Below are positions 59,837 to 64,000 of a DNA stretch of 64,000 bases, piece after piece (positions within the stretch are counted from its first letter, which is position 1; each line of letters starts with the position of its first letter). Location: the NCBI RefSeq assembly GCF_037392515.1, contig NC_090283.1, forward strand, positions 20,713,001-20,777,000, given 5' to 3'. Made by a program: the position numbers and the translations under genes. This stretch comes from Haliotis asinina (taxonomy: Eukaryota; Mollusca; Gastropoda; Lepetellida; Haliotidae). The notes below the pieces were generated by a model. It had not been told where the DNA came from. It was given only the letters and a program-made list of their open reading frames with translations, and did not search any database.

Positions 59837-59962
59837 AGTGAGTGAGTTTAGTTTTACGCCGCACTCAACGATAGTCCAGCCATTTATGGCTGTCTCCAAA
59901 TTGTCGAGTCTAGACCAGACTATCCAGTGATGCACGAGCATCATCTGCGCAACATTTGTCAT
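59837..59962 (-). mobile_element. SINE-like repeat B, 3' part
   Basis: 'AGTGAGTGAGTTTAGTTTTA', 'CGCCGCACTCAACGATAGTC', 'GTCGAGTCTAGACCAGACTA' and 'CATCTGCGCAA'. Confidence 0.85.
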
Positions 59963-59977
59963 ATTTAGGATTTAACT

Positions 59978-60142
59978 TTCTTAGTAAAGTACAAATTCTA
60001 GTACTTTTTCGGTTGAGTAACATCCGGGAATCGAACCCGCACCCTCAGAGGCAGGCACCTAATCGCCAGCACTGTGTGGTACAGGTTCGAATCCCGGATG
60101 GGACTCAACCAAAAAGTACTAGAATTTGTACTTTACTAAGAA
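59978..60142. repeat. Inverted repeat carrying two tRNA-like B boxes
   Basis: The left arm 59,978-60,037 and right arm 60,084-60,142 are reverse complements at about 56 of 60 positions, around a 46-bp centre. Each arm contains a B-box-like GGTTCGANTCCCGG next to 'ACTCAACC' and 'AAAAAGTACTAGAATTTGTA'. This looks like two head-to-head copies of one tRNA-derived SINE piece. Confidence 0.9.
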
Positions 60143-60187
60143 GGTCTAGACTACCAGTTGTCCGACTTTCATTTTGTGGAAGTAACG

Positions 60188-60250
60188 GTGGCTGAGCGGG
60201 CTAGGCGGCTGACTTTGTGTGCTGGCAATTAGGTGCCTGACTCTGAGACA
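60188..60250 (+). mobile_element. tRNA-like SINE head
   Basis: 'GGTGGCTGAGCGGGCTAGGC' resembles the 5' half of a Leu/Ser-type tRNA (A box). 'GTGCTGGCAATTAGGTGCCT' continues, and its near-identical reverse complement lies at 60,043-60,066 in the inverted repeat. No B box follows, so it is not a working tRNA gene. Confidence 0.7.
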
Positions 60251-60667
60251 TATGCTGCATTTGACCACTTCCTAAATGGCATCGTGTAATCATCATCTGC
60301 GCAATTGTGTAAAGTAACTGCCAGGACATGGTAACAACACTACATGACCCGCTCCTAAATATTTTAAAGTAAAAAAAAATAAAAATAAACAGCAACAAAC
60401 TCTAGTATGTGAAATGCCTAAAGCACCAAGAATCAAAACGGGCAAATGAATGCCAAGACGTAAATTATGGACTGAACTCCTCCCCACGTCAAAGGAATTG
60501 TGCAATGGAGGAGACACTTCACGCAAATTTAACTCTGTTGTCTGCAGCAGATTTCTTTGTACATTACGTTTGTGCATGGTACCGAAGCGCCAGTTCCCAT
60601 AAGCCTATCATTATACTGTGTATGGACGGCTGATCAGATGGTTTCTGATGGAGTCAGTACTCGCGAT
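60251..60667. other. Spacer, nothing recognised
   Basis: 'ATCATCATCTGCGCAATTGT' near 60,290 is a short family-B scrap. No gene. Confidence 0.4.
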
Positions 60668-60860
60668 CGTGAGTTTAGCTTTGCGGGACTTTTAGCAATA
60701 TCCTAGCAATATTACGTCGGGAGACACCAGAAATGGGCTTTACACATATTCCAATGTGTGGAATCGAACATGGTGGGAATTGGGATATGAAGGCATGTGC
60801 CAGTAAGTCAGCGACCGTGGCCACCGATGCCGTTGGTCGCCTCTAAGACACGAGACAAAC
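60668..60860 (-). mobile_element. Mosaic of SINE-like repeats A and B
   Basis: 60,668-60,772 is family A in reverse ('TTAGCAATATCCTAGCAATA', 'GTGTGGAATCGAACA'). 60,775-60,860 is family B in the same orientation ('GTAAGTCAGCGACCGTGGCC', 'GCCGTTGGTCGCCTCTAAGA'). The join removes the head of A and the tail of B. Confidence 0.7.
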
Positions 60861-60956
60861 TACTGATCGAGAAGAGGGGCGCGTGTCATAGAACGAACAG
60901 CCAAAATGAAATTTAAAAATTATACTTACAATTTGGTGCACATATGTAAACTCAAG

Positions 60957-63900
60957 GTGAGTGAGTGAGTTAATATTTAACATCACATCGGCAATATCTC
61001 TGACATATCGTGACGAGGACATTCAACAATGAAAAAAATCATATGTACATTTAAAAACCTGTCAACGAAGGACAGTAAAACAACTAGAATATCAGAAGTT
61101 CAGTTAAAACTAGCATGGAAAGTTAAAACTAATATCACTATTTAGACAATACAATATAAAAACAGACTATAGATCGCCAACAACGGAAGGTAGATCACCA
61201 CACTTGGGACCATGGGGACTTACAGTACCTTTGCTACCTACATGGACCCAGTTGGATTTACACCATCCCTTCAGCCACTGGCGATTGTACGAAAAGTTAG
61301 TCAAAATTAAAACAACATGAATACTGCGATTAAAAACCTGGTACACTTAAATTTACTGTATATGTTTCTGGACTTACGTGCCCTCTCATGAGGACAATAA
61401 TTTTACAATACTTCAACCCCTTTTGAGAGTACAGCCACCAACAATTCAAGTTACTAATCCAATCTACCAAAAACTAAAATACATCTATTTACACAACATG
61501 ATATTCGAAATTCAACCAAAAGACCACTTTCTTTTTTAAAAAATGAGAATTAACGCTGGTAAAAAGACCCTTAATTGTTTTAACAGTAAAATAATTATCC
61601 CTTGTGATGGAGACTTCAACACAATCAAGCAGAATATGCTTGACCGTGACTCTCTCATCACAAGGGATACAAAACCGAGGAGCCTCACCTTTTAACAGGT
61701 GCGCATGAGTATATCTAGTATGACCAATACGACATCGTCGTAAAATAACCTCTTCAAATCTGGACTGACAGCCCAAGTAGGTGTAACCAATATACGGTTT
61801 TATTTCATGTAGTTTATTGATACCTACTTGGGTATCCCACTTCTTCTGCATCAGATCACGGATATAAGTTCTAATGCTAGCTTTGTAATCTGAGTATGGC
61901 ATAAGAAGTAGTGTCACAGATTTGTTGAGTGCTGCCTTAGCAGCAAGATCGGCCATTGTGTTACCTGAAATGCCTACATGGCTGGATAACTAACAGAAGA
62001 CGATGTCGTATTGGCCAGTGGCAAGATTATTATACAATTCAATAATGTCAATTAAAAGTGGATGTTTACATGATAAATGTTTAATCGCCTGAAGGCAAGA
62101 AAGAGAGTTGGAATAGATTATATACTGTTTATGTTTAGGGTGTCTTTGAATATATTTAAGAGCTGTTAATATGGCGTTAGCTTCAGCTGTAAAAATAGAA
62201 CTATTATCTGATTTTCTAGAAGATATTGTTCTGGATCCAATGACAGTGGTACAAATCACTGCACCACCGTCCTTGGACCCATCTGTAAATAAGGATTTAT
62301 AATTGCTATATTTATGTTTTAATTGATTATATTCTTGTTTGTATTGTAATTTATTAGTTTCTGAATTTAAATGTAGTCAATGTTACGTCAACTTGAGGCC
62401 TAACCAACTGCAAAGGATGAGAAGAAAGAAGTCGGGAAAGAGCTATATTTTCCAGCTCAATGCTAGCAGCAGCAAGAAATGGCTTAATGCTGAGCCCAGG
62501 TGGTGGAACAAGGGAAGACCTTTTGTTATACAAATCCTCATAAAGAGGCTTAAAGATACAATTCAATGCGGGATTAGACTCATTTGAAGCTAATTTTGTA
62601 ATGTATTGTAAAGATAGTTTTATACGGCGTTGGTTGAGAGAAGCCTCATCAGCTTCCACATAAAGACTGTCGATAGGAGATGTTCTAAAAGAACCAAGAC
62701 AAAGTCTCAGGCCTTGGTGATGGACAGAATCAAGGATTTTAGGTTGCTTTGACAGGCTCCACCATATCCGATGAAACCATAATCAAGTTTAGATCGCACG
62801 AGTGATCTATATAAGTGAAGGAGGGTAGCCTGGTCCCCTTCCCATTTAGAATTAGAAATAACCTTTAATAAATCGAGTGCCTTCAAGCATTTGGTTTTTA
62901 GGGATTTAATTTGGGGCAAAGAGGTCAAATGTGAATAAAAAATAGGCCCCAAGAACTTAGCCTCCTTGACAATTTTGATAAGGGTGCCACTTAATAATAG
63001 TTCTGGGTCTTTATGCGGTTTATATTTACCGCAGACGTGTATACAATTGGTTTTTGATTTAGAAAACCTGAAACCATTTTCAAGACACCATTTATCTATT
63101 TTGTTTAAACACAGCTGCAATTGCCGTTCAATAGTATGCATATTTTTCCCACGGCAAGAGATATTAAAATCATCCACAAATAAAGATCCATCTATTAAAT
63201 CGTTTACAACTTTAAATAAACTGTTGATCTTTATGCTAAAAAGAGTGACAGACAAATTACTGCCTTGTGGAACACCCTGATCCGGATTGTAATGATCAGA
63301 CAGGGTAGAACCCACACGGACCTGGAACTGTCTCTTATTTAAAACGTTGGCTATGATTTCAGGTAAACGACCTCGCAAACCGAAATCATGTAAATCTCTC
63401 AGAATGCCATGTTTCCAGGTTGTGTCATATGCCTTCTCAAGATAAAAAAGATAGACACAGCATGTTGTTTATTAATCAGCGCGTTTTTCACAAATGATTC
63501 TAAACGCACTAAGTGATCGACAGTACTTCTGTTTTTATGGAAACCACATTGTATACTTGTTTCCAAGTACCAAACAAGTCGATTATTTATCATGCGTTCC
63601 GTGGTCTTGCAAACACAGCTAGTTAATGAAATCGGACGATAATTGGATGGATCCGTATGATCACGTCAAGGTTTAGGTATTGGTACTACTATAGCATCAC
63701 GCCATGAAGAAGGAAATCAGGAACGTCAATAATACGTTTAGGTTTTAGTTTTTTAGCGTTTCTTATAAAGCCCAGTTAGCCTTTTTAAAACTTCGTCTTG
63801 ATGATGGAGGAACATCAGATGGAGTTACAGCTTTTAATACAGTAGGAAAATGGTCACTTCCACAGAGGTCATCATGGACTGACCATTCAAATTCATTTAG

Positions 63901-64000
63901 TAGTTCTGAATTTGTCAGTGACAAGTCGAGAGCAGAATAGGTCCCTGTACCAGGGTGTAAATATGTTTTGGAACCATCATTATAAATACATAAATCCTTG
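60957..64000 (-). mobile_element. I/Nimbus-like LINE with RT and RNase H, runs off the window edge
   Basis: Minus strand from the right: endonuclease C-terminus ('C-G-S-D-H-F-P', about 63,870), RT start ('S-N-Y-R-P-I-S-L-T-S', about 63,640), 'I-Q-C-G-F-H-K-N-R-S-T-V-D-H-L' (about 63,540), the main RT frame 63,378-62,707 with 'Q-G-V-P-Q-G-S' and catalytic 'F-V-D-D-F', then RNase H (62,300-61,920: 'A-E-A-N-A-I-L', 'H-V-G-I-S-G-N-T-M-A-D-L-A'). A C-terminal Cys/His segment follows ('C-I-P-C-D-E-R-V-T-V-K-H-I-L-L-D-C', about 61,660). The 3' UTR ends in a (TCAC)n tail. Frame changes near 63,400 and 62,700 and a stop near 61,990 (before L-S-S-H-V-G) show it is inactive. EN-RT-RNase H order matches the I/Nimbus group. 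Confidence 0.92.

Noticed and set aside
60188-60250. Functional tRNA gene
   Set aside because: Only the 5' half is present, with no B box in place; it is a SINE head.
1-64000. LTR retrotransposon, endogenous retrovirus or Polinton
   Set aside because: I saw no long direct terminal repeats with primer-binding sites, and no protease, integrase, capsid or envelope signature. All reverse-transcriptase pieces fit non-LTR elements.

Overview
The window looks like nuclear DNA of a marine gastropod mollusc, most likely an abalone (Haliotis) or a close relative. The main clue is a set of dispersed SINE-like repeats ending in (TCAC)n, with a body reading 'ATATTGCT...CGGCGTAAAACT', which I recall as very common in abalone genomic and microsatellite sequence. 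The species call is inference. The DNA is AT-rich, gene-poor and repeat-rich, with long spacers, introns with GT..AG ends, and no bacterial-type operons.

Host genes. (1) 20.5-22.4 kb, + strand: a complete 637-codon reading frame in one exon. It has an ETX/MTX2-like (aerolysin-superfamily) beta-rich domain and a long, charged, disordered tail, with a splice acceptor and an in-frame stop upstream and a poly(A) signal downstream. (2) 52.8-55.9 kb, - strand: a three-exon gene for a small secreted lectin-like protein, made of a signal-peptide exon plus two exons of an F5/8-type C / fucolectin (FTP) domain, all joined in phase 1. (3) 43.3-44.3 kb, + strand: a broken gene of the HtrL/YibB family. 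Weaker single-exon candidates lie at 27.06-27.27 kb (-) and 40.19-40.25 kb (+, signal peptide). A possible promoter and first exon lies at 2.1-2.24 kb.

Mobile DNA. There are at least three kinds of non-LTR retrotransposon. An RNase H-bearing I/Nimbus-like LINE runs off the right edge (60.96-64.0 kb, -), with fragments at 32.8-33.5, 38.3-39.1, 39.6-39.9 and 51.1-51.6 kb. An endonuclease/RT LINE family occurs at 29.7-31.95 and 45.1-47.5 kb, both -. Smaller pieces lie at 18.3-19.3 and 32.0-32.5 kb. A nearly complete Tc1 DNA transposon (34,565-35,862) has TA target sites, inverted termini and a DD34E transposase with one frameshift. Three SINE-like families are present: A is tRNA-like, B is not obviously tRNA-like, and C is about 500 bp with an (ATCT)n tail. 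Families A and B share their 3' tail with the I/Nimbus-like LINE. I recognise no LTR, retroviral or Polinton element.

Tandem repeats are unusually plentiful. They include a 24-copy 60-bp satellite with a 360-bp higher-order repeat (58,231-59,670), a 53-bp x4 array, a 285-bp duplication, a ~43-bp minisatellite split by a LINE 5' end, and several simple-sequence tracts. A diverged repeat of unknown type occurs twice, at 343-1470 and 28,991-29,702. The genes have no evident functional link to one another; the window reads as a few host loci spread through a repeat landscape.
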